Shown here: piece after piece, positions 16,146 to 23,899 of the stretch
Layout: each line of letters begins with the position of its first letter
How positions within the stretch are numbered: position 1 is the first letter of the stretch
Assembly (NCBI GenBank): GCA_048263775.1
Contig: JBLXDU010000007.1
Location: 124,001-188,000 of the forward strand
Length of the DNA stretch: 64,000 bases
DNA from: UBA1479 sp048263775
Lineage (GTDB): Bacteria > Pseudomonadota > Alphaproteobacteria > Rhodospirillales > Casp-alpha2
Direction of reading: 5' to 3'
Translations under genes and position numbers: made by a program
Notes under the pieces: model-generated
Databases searched by the model: none
Told to the model about the DNA's origin: nothing
What the model saw: the letters and a program-made list of their open reading frames with translations, nothing else

Positions 16146-16820
16146 ATGCCGCGCCTGTTCCATCTGATGTCGTCGCTGTGCCTGTTGCTGGTTGCGGCTG
16201 GGCCGCTGTCGGCGGCGGAAACGCCCAAGGTGCTGACTTGGGAAGGGCTGATTCCCGCAGGCCCGCCGATCGACAATCCCTATCAGTATCTGCCGATCGA
16301 TCAGCAGGTCGAATTGGAGATGCTGGCGACCATCCGCGCCCAAGTCGCTGCGGGCCTGATGAACGAGGTCCATCCCATGTTCGAGGATGCGCGGGAGATA
16401 GAATTCAAGCTGCGCCAGGAAGGCATCGATGTGGACCGCATGGTCGGTTTGGTGCAGAAGATGCAGGCCGAGGTCGCGGCGCGGAACAGTGAACTGGCCC
16501 ATGACCTGGACGGCCAGTTGGTACGCCTGCCGGGCTATGTCCTGCCGCTGGAGTTCGAGGGGACTTCGGTCAAGGAGTTCCTGTTGGTACCTTATGTCGG
16601 GGCCTGTATCCACGTCCCGCCGCCGCCCATAAATCAGACGGTTGTGGTCCATCTGAACCAATCCTACGCCGCCAAGGAACTGTACGAGCCCGTCTGGGTC
16701 ACCGGGCGGATGACCGTCAAGCGGAGCAAGCGGGCGCTCACTTTGGTTGACGGCGATGCCGATGTCGAAGCCGGCTACACGATCCAGGGCACACGGGTTG
16801 AGCCCTATACGGAAAAATAG
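16146..16820 (+). CDS. DUF3299 protein of a zinc-uptake module
   Basis: A 224-residue exported protein: hydrophobic signal at residues 6-23 ending near LSAAE, then the DUF3299 core with GYVLPLEFEG and the signature PYVGACIHVPPPPINQ. Proteins of this family (PA4066 in Pseudomonas, a Zrg component in Vibrio) are encoded with DUF2796 proteins and MacB-like ABC pairs under Zur control. Here the gene lies just upstream of the Zur box rather than at the end of the operon, so it may have its own promoter. The ATG at 16146 gives a proper signal peptide; the longer form (from 16086) does not. Confidence 0.8.
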   Translation: MPRLFHLMSSLCLLLVAAGPLSAAETPKVLTWEGLIPAGPPIDNPYQYLPIDQQVELEMLATIRAQVAAGLMNEVHPMFEDAREIEFKLRQEGIDVDRMVGLVQKMQAEVAARNSELAHDLDGQLVRLPGYVLPLEFEGTSVKEFLLVPYVGACIHVPPPPINQTVVVHLNQSYAAKELYEPVWVTGRMTVKRSKRALTLVDGDADVEAGYTIQGTRVEPYTEK

Positions 16821-16894
16821 GCCGTGCCGGGTGCCCGCCATTTCCACAACTGAATAATCGGATGATGGGGGCAAAGAGCGATTGTCAGGTGATA

Positions 16895-16913
16895 AATGTT
16901 ATCATATAACATT
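16895..16913. promoter_or_regulatory. Zur box
   Basis: AATGTTAT (16895-16902), CAT, ATAACATT (16906-16913): a perfect 19-bp palindrome matching the proteobacterial Zur consensus, whose core is ATGTTATA-N-TATAACAT. It lies 43 bases before the start of the His-rich DUF2796 gene, as expected for zinc-dependent repression of that operon. Confidence 0.88.
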
Positions 16914-16956
16914 ACAAAACCTGCCCCACTTTATCCTTACGCCCGAAGGAGCTCTC

Positions 16957-17574
16957 ATGAAGCCGATGTCGTTGCTGCCGGTCCTGCGCGCCGGATTTTT
17001 TGTTTCTTCCATGTTGCTGGCAAGTCTGTTCGTTGCTGCCGGTCCGGCATCGTCGGCCGACCGCGAACACGGTGCCCATGAACACGGCGTCGGGCAGTTG
17101 AGCCTGGCGGTGGAGGGCAACGTGGTCGAAATCGAGATCACGGCGCCGGGGGCCGACATCGTCGGCTTCGAGCATGCGGCGGAAACGGAGGCTGACCGTG
17201 CGACCCTGGCCGCCGCCGCGGCCCGTCTGAAAGACGGGGCCAGCCTGTTCCGCTTCCCGCCCAATGCCGGTTGTCGGCTTGAGGACGCGGAGGTCCATTC
17301 CGCCCTATTGGACGACACGCATGACCATGAGAAGGGACATGACCATGAAAAGAAGCACGACCACGATAAGGGACATGCCCATGAGGCTGAAGGGCATGCG
17401 GAATTTCGCGCTCACTATCATTTCCGCTGCGCCGATCCGGCGGCGCTGAGCCATATCGACCTGGGCTACTTTGCCGCCTTTCCGGCTGCCCGCGAACTTG
17501 AGGCCCGGACCATCACCGCTAAGGGGCAGGGGGCTGCGGAGTTGACAGCGGACCGCTCGCGCCTGACCTTCTAA
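16957..17574 (+). CDS. His-rich DUF2796 periplasmic zinc-binding protein (ZrgA-like)
   Basis: A 205-residue exported protein. A signal peptide (about residues 1-34) is followed by HGAHEHG (38-44), a beta-rich core, and a His-rich loop at 122-147 with nine histidines in repeated HDHEK/HDHDK units. This is the pattern of DUF2796 proteins such as ZrgA and PA4063, thought to bind zinc in the periplasm for uptake. The ATG at 16957 has GAAGGAG eight bases before it and follows the Zur box; an in-frame codon further upstream would place the box inside the gene. First gene of the operon with the ABC pair. Confidence 0.88.
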   Translation: MKPMSLLPVLRAGFFVSSMLLASLFVAAGPASSADREHGAHEHGVGQLSLAVEGNVVEIEITAPGADIVGFEHAAETEADRATLAAAAARLKDGASLFRFPPNAGCRLEDAEVHSALLDDTHDHEKGHDHEKKHDHDKGHAHEAEGHAEFRAHYHFRCADPAALSHIDLGYFAAFPAARELEARTITAKGQGAAELTADRSRLTF

Positions 17575-17611
17575 ACGGTCTGAATTCACGCCCGGAGGGA
17601 ACGGCGCAAGC

Positions 17612-18331
17612 ATGAACGGCAACGCGATCCGCCTGTCCGGTGTCCAGTTCCACTGGCGCGCCGGAGCGCCGCTGGTTCTGGACATCGCGGAATTCGCAGT
17701 CCGGCCCGGTGAGCGGCTGTTCGTCCACGGCCCCAGCGGCAGCGGCAAGACAACGCTTCTGAACTTGCTGGCCGGTATCTGCCTGCCTCAGGAAGGGGTG
17801 GTGGAAATCGCGGGCGAGGATCTGGCCCGTGTCCCGGGGCCCCGCCGCGACGCCATCCGCGCCGATTGCATCGGATTCATTTTCCAGATGTTCAATTTGC
17901 TGCCGTTCCTGTCGCTGACGGAAAACGTCCTTCTGCCCTGCCGCTTTTCGCCTGTCCGACGGGCCCGCGCCGACGCCGCGCCAGGCGGAGCCGAGGGCGA
18001 GGCGCTGCGCCTGCTCGCTCATATGGGCCTGGGCGAGGCCGCCACTACCGGGCGCGCCGTTGCCGAACTGAGCACCGGCCAGCAGCAGCGCGTCGCCGCC
18101 GCCCGCGCCCTGATCGGCGCACCGCCGGTCATCATCGCGGATGAGCCGACCTCGGCGCTCGACGCCGATGCCCAGGCGGCCTTCCTCGACCTGCTGTTCA
18201 CGGAGGCCGGACGCAGCGGCGCCACGGTGCTGTTCGTCAGCCACGACCGGCGGCTCGAGTCCGGGTTCGACCGGGTGGTGGCCCTGGCCGAGATCAACCG
18301 GGCGGCGGTTGCCGAAGGCAGAGCCGCATGA
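17612..18331 (+). CDS. ABC transporter ATPase of the zinc module
   Basis: A 239-residue MacB/LolD-type ATPase. Walker A is GPSGSGKTT (40-48), the signature is LSTGQQQR (153-160), Walker B is VIIADEPT (173-180), and the switch His is in VSHDRR near 210. The signature has Thr in place of the first Gly of LSGGQ. It follows the DUF2796 gene by 37 bases and overlaps the permease start by ATGA. By context it drives the zinc module; MacB-type pairs usually do mechanical work on periplasmic or outer-membrane partners rather than move ions directly. Confidence 0.9.
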   Translation: MNGNAIRLSGVQFHWRAGAPLVLDIAEFAVRPGERLFVHGPSGSGKTTLLNLLAGICLPQEGVVEIAGEDLARVPGPRRDAIRADCIGFIFQMFNLLPFLSLTENVLLPCRFSPVRRARADAAPGGAEGEALRLLAHMGLGEAATTGRAVAELSTGQQQRVAAARALIGAPPVIIADEPTSALDADAQAAFLDLLFTEAGRSGATVLFVSHDRRLESGFDRVVALAEINRAAVAEGRAA

Positions 18332-19596
18332 GGGGGGCGCCGATCCTCGGCCTCGCGGTCAAGAGCCTGTTGAACCGCCGAACGACCGTGGGGCTGACCC
18401 TGCTGGCGCTGGCGGTCAGCGTGACCCTGGTGCTTGGCGTGGAAAAGCTGCGGACCGAGGCCAAGGCCAGTTTCGCCGCCACCATTTCCGGTACCGACTT
18501 GATCGTCGGCGCGCGCAGCGGTTCGGTTCAATTGTTGCTGTATTCCGTGTTCCGTATCGGCAACGCGACCAACAACATTTCCTGGCAAAGCTATCAGGAA
18601 ATCGCCGCGCGGCCCGACGTGGCCTGGACCGTGCCCCTATCGCTCGGCGATTCCCATCGCGGGTTCCGGGTGTTGGGTACCACGGGCGACTACTTCCATC
18701 ATTACCGCTACGGTCGCAAGCTGCCGCTTGCTTTTGCCGCGGGCGGGCCGTTCACCGACCTGTTCGACGCCGTTCTGGGTGCCGAGGTGGCGCGTGCCCT
18801 GGGCTACAAACTGGGTGATCCCTTGGTCGTCGCTCACGGCCTGGGGGCGGAGGGCTTTTCCAACCACAAGGATAAACCCTTCCGTGTCGCTGGCATCCTG
18901 GCCCGCACGGGTACGCCCGTGGACCGCACGGTGCACGTCAGCCTGCAGGCCGTCGAGGCGATCCATATCGATTGGAAAAGCGGCGCCCCCGTGCCCGGCA
19001 TGCGCGTGACGGCTGACCAGGTCCGGCGCATGGACCTGACGCCCCGCGCCATTACCGCCGTTCTGGTCGGCGCGAAATCGCGGTTCGCCGCCTTCACCCT
19101 GCAACGCGCGATCAATGAATACCGGCCAGAGCCTCTGCTGGCCGTACTCCCCGGGGTCGCCCTGCAGGAACTCTGGGATCTCATGGGTACGGCCGAGGCG
19201 GCGCTGGCGGCGATTTCCGTGGCGGTGGTCGCGGCGGGGCTGCTCGGCATGATGATCATGATGCTGACGGGGCTGAACGAACGGCGGCGGGAAATGGCCA
19301 TCCTGCGTTCCGTCGGTGCTCGACCGCTGCACTTGTTCGCGCTGCTGGTGTCCGAGGCGGCGGTCCTGACCATGGCCGGGGCGGCAGCTGGCCTCGGCCT
19401 GTTCTATGCTGCCTTGGCCGCGTTCCGGCCCGTTCTCGACAGCCGCTTCGGATTGTTTCTGGAAATCTCCGCGCCGACGGCCCACGATCTGGCGATCCTG
19501 GGGGCCGTCGTGCTGGCCGGCGTGCTGGCGGGGGCGGTGCCGGCGCTTGGCGCGTATCGGCAGTCGCTGGCCGACGGGATGACGGTCAAACTCTAA
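18328..19596 (+). CDS. FtsX/MacB-type ABC permease of the zinc module
   Basis: A 422-residue permease with one N-terminal helix (about 18-35, TVGLTLLALAVSVTLVLGV), a large periplasmic domain (about 45-280), and three C-terminal helices (about 285-315, 335-365, 385-410). This is the FtsX fold. NERRREMAILRSVGARP is the usual cytoplasmic coupling segment. It overlaps the ATPase gene and resembles PA4065 of Pseudomonas in position and layout. Last gene of the Zur-controlled operon unless the aldo-keto reductase 9 bases downstream is co-transcribed. Confidence 0.9.
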   Translation: MRGAPILGLAVKSLLNRRTTVGLTLLALAVSVTLVLGVEKLRTEAKASFAATISGTDLIVGARSGSVQLLLYSVFRIGNATNNISWQSYQEIAARPDVAWTVPLSLGDSHRGFRVLGTTGDYFHHYRYGRKLPLAFAAGGPFTDLFDAVLGAEVARALGYKLGDPLVVAHGLGAEGFSNHKDKPFRVAGILARTGTPVDRTVHVSLQAVEAIHIDWKSGAPVPGMRVTADQVRRMDLTPRAITAVLVGAKSRFAAFTLQRAINEYRPEPLLAVLPGVALQELWDLMGTAEAALAAISVAVVAAGLLGMMIMMLTGLNERRREMAILRSVGARPLHLFALLVSEAAVLTMAGAAAGLGLFYAALAAFRPVLDSRFGLFLEISAPTAHDLAILGAVVLAGVLAGAVPALGAYRQSLADGMTVKL

Positions 19597-19605
19597 CCTG
19601 GGGCG

Positions 19606-20469
19606 ATGAACATGGACGACGCGCGCACCATCGATATCGACGGGGTGGTCGTGCCACGCCTGCTGTACGGTACGGCGTGGAAGGAAGAGGCCACGGAGCA
19701 ATTGGTGACCCTGGCGCTCGACCAGGGGTTTCGCGGTTTCGATACGGCCAATCAGCGCAAGCATTACTACGAAGCGGGCACCGGCGCCGCCCTGGCCAAG
19801 GCAATCAAGGCGGGGCGGGTGCGGCGTGCGGACCTGTTCATCCAGACCAAGTTCACCTTTCGGCGCGGCCAGGATCACCGTCTGCCTTATGACGCAGACG
19901 CGCCGGCCGCCACGCAGGTCGCGCAGTCCTTCGAGAAATCTTTGGAACATCTGCAAACGGATTACATCGACAGCCTGGTGCTGCACGGACCCTGGACCGG
20001 TGACCGCCTGCATCCCGTCGACTGGCAGGTTTGGCGGGCCATGGAGGCGATCCACAAGCAGGGCCGGGTGCGCCTGTTGGGGGTCAGCAATTTCAAGTTG
20101 GAACAGGTTCGCCTGCTCTGCGCCCGGGCCGCGGTGAAGCCGCGCTTCGTACAGAATCGCTGCTATGCCGCGCGCGCCTGGGACAAGGACATCCGGGCCG
20201 TCTGCGCCCAGGAAGGGATCCGTTATCAGGGGTTTTCCCTGCTCACGGCCAACAGGGCGCTGGTCGATCATGCGATGATCAAGGAGATCGCCGCGCGCTA
20301 CGGCAAGACCCCGGCGCAGACGGTGTTCCGCTTTGCCCTCGACGTCGGCATGCTGCCCCTGACCGGTACCAAGGACGCGGCTCATATGGCGCTGGACCTG
20401 GATGTGTTTGATTTCACCCTGGCCCCCGGCGACATCGCCGCCATCGAAAAGGCTGCCATGCCCCGTTGA
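19606..20469 (+). CDS. Aldo/keto reductase
   Basis: A 287-residue NADPH-dependent TIM-barrel oxidoreductase. The catalytic tetrad is visible: Asp in FRGFDTAN, Tyr in KHYYEAG, Lys in IQTKFTF and His in SLVLHGPW. GVSNFKLEQV and the C-terminal PLTGTKDAAHM loop contribute to cofactor binding. The substrate cannot be read. It begins nine bases after the zinc permease gene and may be read through from it, although there is no obvious functional link. A start at 19612 is equally likely. Confidence 0.88.
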   Translation: MNMDDARTIDIDGVVVPRLLYGTAWKEEATEQLVTLALDQGFRGFDTANQRKHYYEAGTGAALAKAIKAGRVRRADLFIQTKFTFRRGQDHRLPYDADAPAATQVAQSFEKSLEHLQTDYIDSLVLHGPWTGDRLHPVDWQVWRAMEAIHKQGRVRLLGVSNFKLEQVRLLCARAAVKPRFVQNRCYAARAWDKDIRAVCAQEGIRYQGFSLLTANRALVDHAMIKEIAARYGKTPAQTVFRFALDVGMLPLTGTKDAAHMALDLDVFDFTLAPGDIAAIEKAAMPR

Positions 20470-20551
20470 CTTGCCTGGCTGTCGTCGGTCAGGGTCTTTG
20501 TGATCGACGGCATCAATGGTGCTTTCGTGTCTCAAGAAGCGGAATGTCGTT

Positions 20552-22261
20552 ATGACGCTTACTGGCCCCGTGTCTCTGGAACAGGCTTTCTCCCGTCATC
20601 AGTCTGGCGATATCGCCGGTGCGGTGGCGATGTACCGTGCGTTCCTGGCCGCCAACCCGGGGCATGGCGATGCGGTGCATTTGCTCGGCGTCGCTCTGAT
20701 GCAGGGCGGTGACCTGGTGGCGGCAAGGTCGATGCTGGAGCAGGCTGTGACTATCGACGCCAGCAAGGCGGCGTGGTGGAATAACCTAGCCCTTGCCCGC
20801 TATTACGCTGACGATTTCCCAACTGCCCGCGCTGCCAGCGACCGCGCCTTGGCGCTGGAACCCGGTAACCCGGACTTCCTCAATAACAGAGGTCTCGCGC
20901 TGCAGAAGTTGGACCAGCTTGATGCCGCGATCAGGGATTTTGACGCGGCCTTGAAACGCCAGACCGACGACCCGGAGTTATTCCACAATTACGGCGTTGC
21001 TCTCCAGGAGGCGGCGCGGACCGAAGACGCCGCGCATGCGTTCGAGGAAGCACTGCGCATATCCGGCGGCTGGCCCGACTCTCATGCCAGCCTGGGGGCC
21101 ATCTATTTCAAGCTCGGTCGCCGGGAGGATGCCTTCGATGCCTGCCGCAAGGCGGTCGCCCTCGATCCTTTTCACCAGGGAGCGCATGAATGTTTCAAGA
21201 CCCTGAAATGGGAAAGCGGCCAACAGAACCAGATGCATGACACTTACCGCTGGGTGTGCCGCGAACTGCCTGACCATCTCATGGCCCATCTACAATACGG
21301 ACGATGCCTGGTGACGGATCATTGGTTCCAGCAGGCGGAGCCAGTGTTGCGTCGGGCCATCGCTCTGGCGCCCGACAATGCTCAGGCCCATGGCCAGCTC
21401 GGTGCGGCCCTGTCATCCTTGGGGCGTCACGACGAAGCCTTGGATGTCTTGGCACGGGCCGTTGAACTGGACCCCGAGGATCCGGAGATTTTGGAAATTC
21501 AGGGCGAAGCCCTGCTGCGCGTCGGGCGTGCTGACGCAGCGGTGGCACCGCTGCAAGGGGCGCATGCCCGCAATCCCCGCCACTCGGGTGTTCTGGGCCT
21601 TTTGACCATCGCCATGACCGAGGCGGAAGACCCGGATGTTGCCCGTATTGTCGATTACGACAGCGCCGTGACCGAGATGTTTATTGACGTGCCTGAGGGC
21701 TACGTCAATCTGGACACGTTCAACGCCGCCTTGCATGCAGAACTGGAATCCCGCCACAAGGCTCTGCCACCGCCGATCAACCAGACCATGCGCGGTGGTA
21801 CGCAGATTCCCGACAACCTGTTCAACGGGCCGGCGGGTACCGTTGCCCTGGTCAAGGCCGGGATCGTGAAATCTCTCCGTCGTTACATTGCCGAGCTGAA
21901 GCCGGACGCCGGTCACCCCTTCCTGCGGTTCGTCAATCCGGCTTTCCGGTTTACCGGCGCCTGGTCGACGATCCTGCGCGGCGCCGGCTACGACGCCAGC
22001 CATATCCACAACGAGGGTTGGTTATCCGGTGTGTATTACGTGAAGGTTCCGGATCTGCCGGACGACCTATGGCAGACAGGCGAGGGATGCTTGCAGATCG
22101 GCGCGCCCCCGGACGCCTACGTGAGTGCCCGCAATCGCACGCGCATCATGGTGCGGCCTGAGCCGGGCAAACTCGTGCTGTTCCCGTCCTACGTATGGCA
22201 CGGTGTCCGGCCCTTCACGCGTGAGGACACGCGTCATTCGATCGCATTTGATGTGATTTAG
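20552..22261 (+). CDS. TPR protein with C-terminal 2OG-Fe(II) oxygenase domain
   Basis: A 569-residue fusion. Residues 1 to about 370 are TPR repeats (for example AWWNNLALARYYADDFPTAR, ALSSLGRHDEALDVL). The last 100 residues form a putative 2OG-Fe(II) oxygenase of the PF13759 type: HIHNEGWLSGVYYVKVP near 482 gives the first iron His, PGKLVLFPSYVWHGVRPF the second near 548, and Arg of RHSIAFDV near 559 should bind 2-oxoglutarate. These proteins probably hydroxylate a protein or small molecule bound through the TPRs. Start uncertain: 20516 also possible. No close operon partner. Confidence 0.85.
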   Translation: MTLTGPVSLEQAFSRHQSGDIAGAVAMYRAFLAANPGHGDAVHLLGVALMQGGDLVAARSMLEQAVTIDASKAAWWNNLALARYYADDFPTARAASDRALALEPGNPDFLNNRGLALQKLDQLDAAIRDFDAALKRQTDDPELFHNYGVALQEAARTEDAAHAFEEALRISGGWPDSHASLGAIYFKLGRREDAFDACRKAVALDPFHQGAHECFKTLKWESGQQNQMHDTYRWVCRELPDHLMAHLQYGRCLVTDHWFQQAEPVLRRAIALAPDNAQAHGQLGAALSSLGRHDEALDVLARAVELDPEDPEILEIQGEALLRVGRADAAVAPLQGAHARNPRHSGVLGLLTIAMTEAEDPDVARIVDYDSAVTEMFIDVPEGYVNLDTFNAALHAELESRHKALPPPINQTMRGGTQIPDNLFNGPAGTVALVKAGIVKSLRRYIAELKPDAGHPFLRFVNPAFRFTGAWSTILRGAGYDASHIHNEGWLSGVYYVKVPDLPDDLWQTGEGCLQIGAPPDAYVSARNRTRIMVRPEPGKLVLFPSYVWHGVRPFTREDTRHSIAFDVI

Positions 22262-22304
22262 GAGAGGTGGCAGCGCGCATTTGAGCCGACTGCGCAAAAA
22301 ATTA

Positions 22305-22360
22305 GGGGTCTGCCTTAGGGATCGCGAAGGGGGGCTGGAGCGATCCAAAAAGCAGACCCC
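22305..22360. repeat. Nested inverted repeat downstream of the TPR-oxygenase gene
   Basis: Outer arms GGGGTCTGC (22305-22313) and GCAGACCCC (22352-22360) enclose inner arms GGATCGC (22319-22325) and GCGATCC (22340-22346). The RNA would fold into a two-step stem. No T run follows, so it is not a standard terminator. Confidence 0.7.
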
Positions 22361-22493
22361 AAAGGTGGGAAGTCGAGTCCCGGTAAGAACCGGGGGTAGG
22401 GAGATAATCAGGTAGTCGTGGGCAAGTAACAGGTTGTAAGCGTGTATCTCAGGCAGTCAGGCGTCGGCGCCACCTTTGGCGATAAAGCGGGTC

Positions 22494-22640
22494 TTACTTG
22501 AACAGACGGCCGATGACGTTGCGAACGTTGCGGACATCGCGGTTCCAGGCCTGATGGCGCAGGGCGCTCATTTCTTCCTGGGTCGGCAGGGCGCCGTTCG
22601 GCAAGGGCGCGGAATGTCCGATGTAGCGATTGTAAGCCAT
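22494..22640 (-). CDS. Small basic protein divergent from a LysR gene
   Basis: A 48-residue protein, too short for usual gene calling. It starts MAYNRYIGHS and ends RNVRNVIGRLFK, a basic amphipathic helix like the C-termini of DUF1127/RSP_7527-type small proteins. The ribosome site AAGGAG lies seven bases before the ATG and is excellent. It is transcribed away from the LysR gene at 22859, with a 16-bp palindrome in its promoter region. A second small gene at 28287 ends RDVIGRMFR and has the same arrangement. Function unknown; some DUF1127 proteins bind RNA or phosphate-related partners, but that cannot be inferred here. Confidence 0.72.
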   Translation of the reverse strand: MAYNRYIGHSAPLPNGALPTQEEMSALRHQAWNRDVRNVRNVIGRLFK

Positions 22641-22722
22641 GTTAATTCTCCTTAAGCGTCGAATGGGGCTCCGGGGTTGGTAACGGTAGGCTTGGAAGAT
22701 TTTTCCCTATTCGAACTTATCT

Positions 22723-22738
22723 GTTTGACCGGTCAAAC
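22723..22738. promoter_or_regulatory. 16-bp perfect palindrome GTTTGACC|GGTCAAAC
   Basis: The palindrome lies 83 bases upstream of the small minus-strand gene. Read on the minus strand it contains TTGACC, a plausible -35 box, with CGAATA 17 bases further on. A repressor bound here would block that promoter. The sequence has the look of a TetR or GntR operator; no such regulator is in the window. Confidence 0.6.
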
Positions 22739-22824
22739 CCTTATGGTTCGGCGGGTTCCCATGTTCTGTTGAGGAAAACTTACGGATATCAGGGACATGG
22801 CGCAAACGACCATTTCTCACTCTT

Positions 22825-22838
22825 GATTTTAGAAAATC
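22825..22838. promoter_or_regulatory. Palindrome GATTTTAGAAAATC before the LysR gene
   Basis: GATTTT-AG-AAAATC is a 14-bp palindrome ending 20 bases before the LysR start. The position suits autoregulation by the LysR protein or a core promoter element. Confidence 0.4.
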
Positions 22839-22858
22839 TATAAGGTAAGCCTAGGTGC

Positions 22859-23845
22859 ATGAGAACGCTGCCGCCCCTGAACGCGCTCCGCGCCTTTGAA
22901 TCCGCTGCCCGGCACTTGTCCATGTCGCGTGCCGCGGATGAACTTCATGTAACGCCAGCGGCCATCAGCCACCAGGTCAAGGGGCTGGAGGAATACCTCG
23001 GCGTGCAGTTGTTCCACCGCCAGCAGAGGGGACTTGCTCTAACCGAAACGGGGGCTGCCTACCTGCCCGGCCTGCGCGAAGGGTTCGCCAAACTGCAGGC
23101 GGCGACCCAGGCTTTGTACGATTCCGAATCCACGGGGCCCCTCACCGTATCCGTCACGCCGACTTTCGCCGCCAAATGGTTGGTTCACCGGCTGGAAAAG
23201 TTCACCAACCTGCACCCGGAAATTCAGGTCATGCTGGTCGCGACCTCGCTGAAGGTGCGGTTCGAGATGGGTGAGGCGGATGTCGCCGTGCGCTATGGTC
23301 CCGGCAATTATGCGGGCTGCCGCGTTGACAAGATGTTCGAGGAAGAAGTCTACGCTGTCTGCGCACCGGCGCTTATGAACGGCGATAATCCGATCCGCGA
23401 ACCCCGTGATTTGCTGAACCACACGCTGTTGCATCCCGTGCAGCAGGATATCGACGACAGTTTCCCGACCTGGGAAATGTGGCTGCGCGGCCATGGCGTG
23501 CGGACCCAGGGGCCGATCCCCGGCCCCAATATTTCGCCCCACTGGATGCTGGTCGAAGCCGCCGTCAACGGGCAGGGCGTGGCCCTGGTCAAGGCCTCGG
23601 TCGCCGAGCGCGACCTGGAAACCGGGCGTCTGGTGCGGCCATTCGCCGAGACCATTCCCGTCGCCCATGCCTATTGGCTGATCTCACCCGAGGAAACCGC
23701 CGACAAGCCCAAGGTCAAGGCGTTTCGCGAATGGATCATGGCCGAGGCTAGGGAACATGCCGAACACCATGCCGAACTGGAAGCCAAGCAGCAGGCGGAA
23801 TGGGCGGCGGCACGCAAGCTTCAGAAAGCGGCCGGCGGCATCTGA
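22859..23845 (+). CDS. LysR-type regulator, GcvA-like
   Basis: A 328-residue LysR regulator. The helix-turn-helix (residues 5-63) contains NALRAFESAARHLSMSRAADELHVTPAAISHQVKGLEE, typical of the GcvA/AmpR branch (shown here in part: RAFESAARHLSMSRAA). The effector domain starts near 92 (PLTVSVTPTFAAKWLV). The C-terminus has an unusual charged, Ala/Glu/His-rich helical tail (about 300-325). It diverges from the small gene at 22494 and precedes the dehydrogenase/SHMT-like pair on the same strand, so it may regulate either. GcvA controls glycine cleavage, which fits a serine/glycine-related target, but this is inference. Confidence 0.9.
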   Translation: MRTLPPLNALRAFESAARHLSMSRAADELHVTPAAISHQVKGLEEYLGVQLFHRQQRGLALTETGAAYLPGLREGFAKLQAATQALYDSESTGPLTVSVTPTFAAKWLVHRLEKFTNLHPEIQVMLVATSLKVRFEMGEADVAVRYGPGNYAGCRVDKMFEEEVYAVCAPALMNGDNPIREPRDLLNHTLLHPVQQDIDDSFPTWEMWLRGHGVRTQGPIPGPNISPHWMLVEAAVNGQGVALVKASVAERDLETGRLVRPFAETIPVAHAYWLISPEETADKPKVKAFREWIMAEAREHAEHHAELEAKQQAEWAAARKLQKAAGGI

Positions 23846-23864
23846 ACCGCGCGTATCGACATCC

Positions 23865-23882
23865 GAAGGGGGGGGGCCTTCG
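23865..23882. repeat. G9 tract in a short hairpin before the dehydrogenase gene
   Basis: Nine consecutive G (23868-23876) lie between CGAA and CCTTCG, which can pair as CGAAGG/CCTTCG. The tract ends 23 bases before the ATG at 23900. Homopolymers of this length are prone to slippage. Confidence 0.6.
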
Positions 23883-23899
23883 ACCGGAGCCGGATATCC

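Noticed and set aside
18637..20535. Long minus-strand open frame (632 codons) opposite the zinc permease and aldo-keto reductase
   Set aside because: It covers two well-supported genes in antisense and its translation is His/Gln/Arg-rich without any domain, typical of GC-rich shadow frames.
22305..22360. Nested inverted repeat as a rho-independent terminator
   Set aside because: No T run follows either strand.
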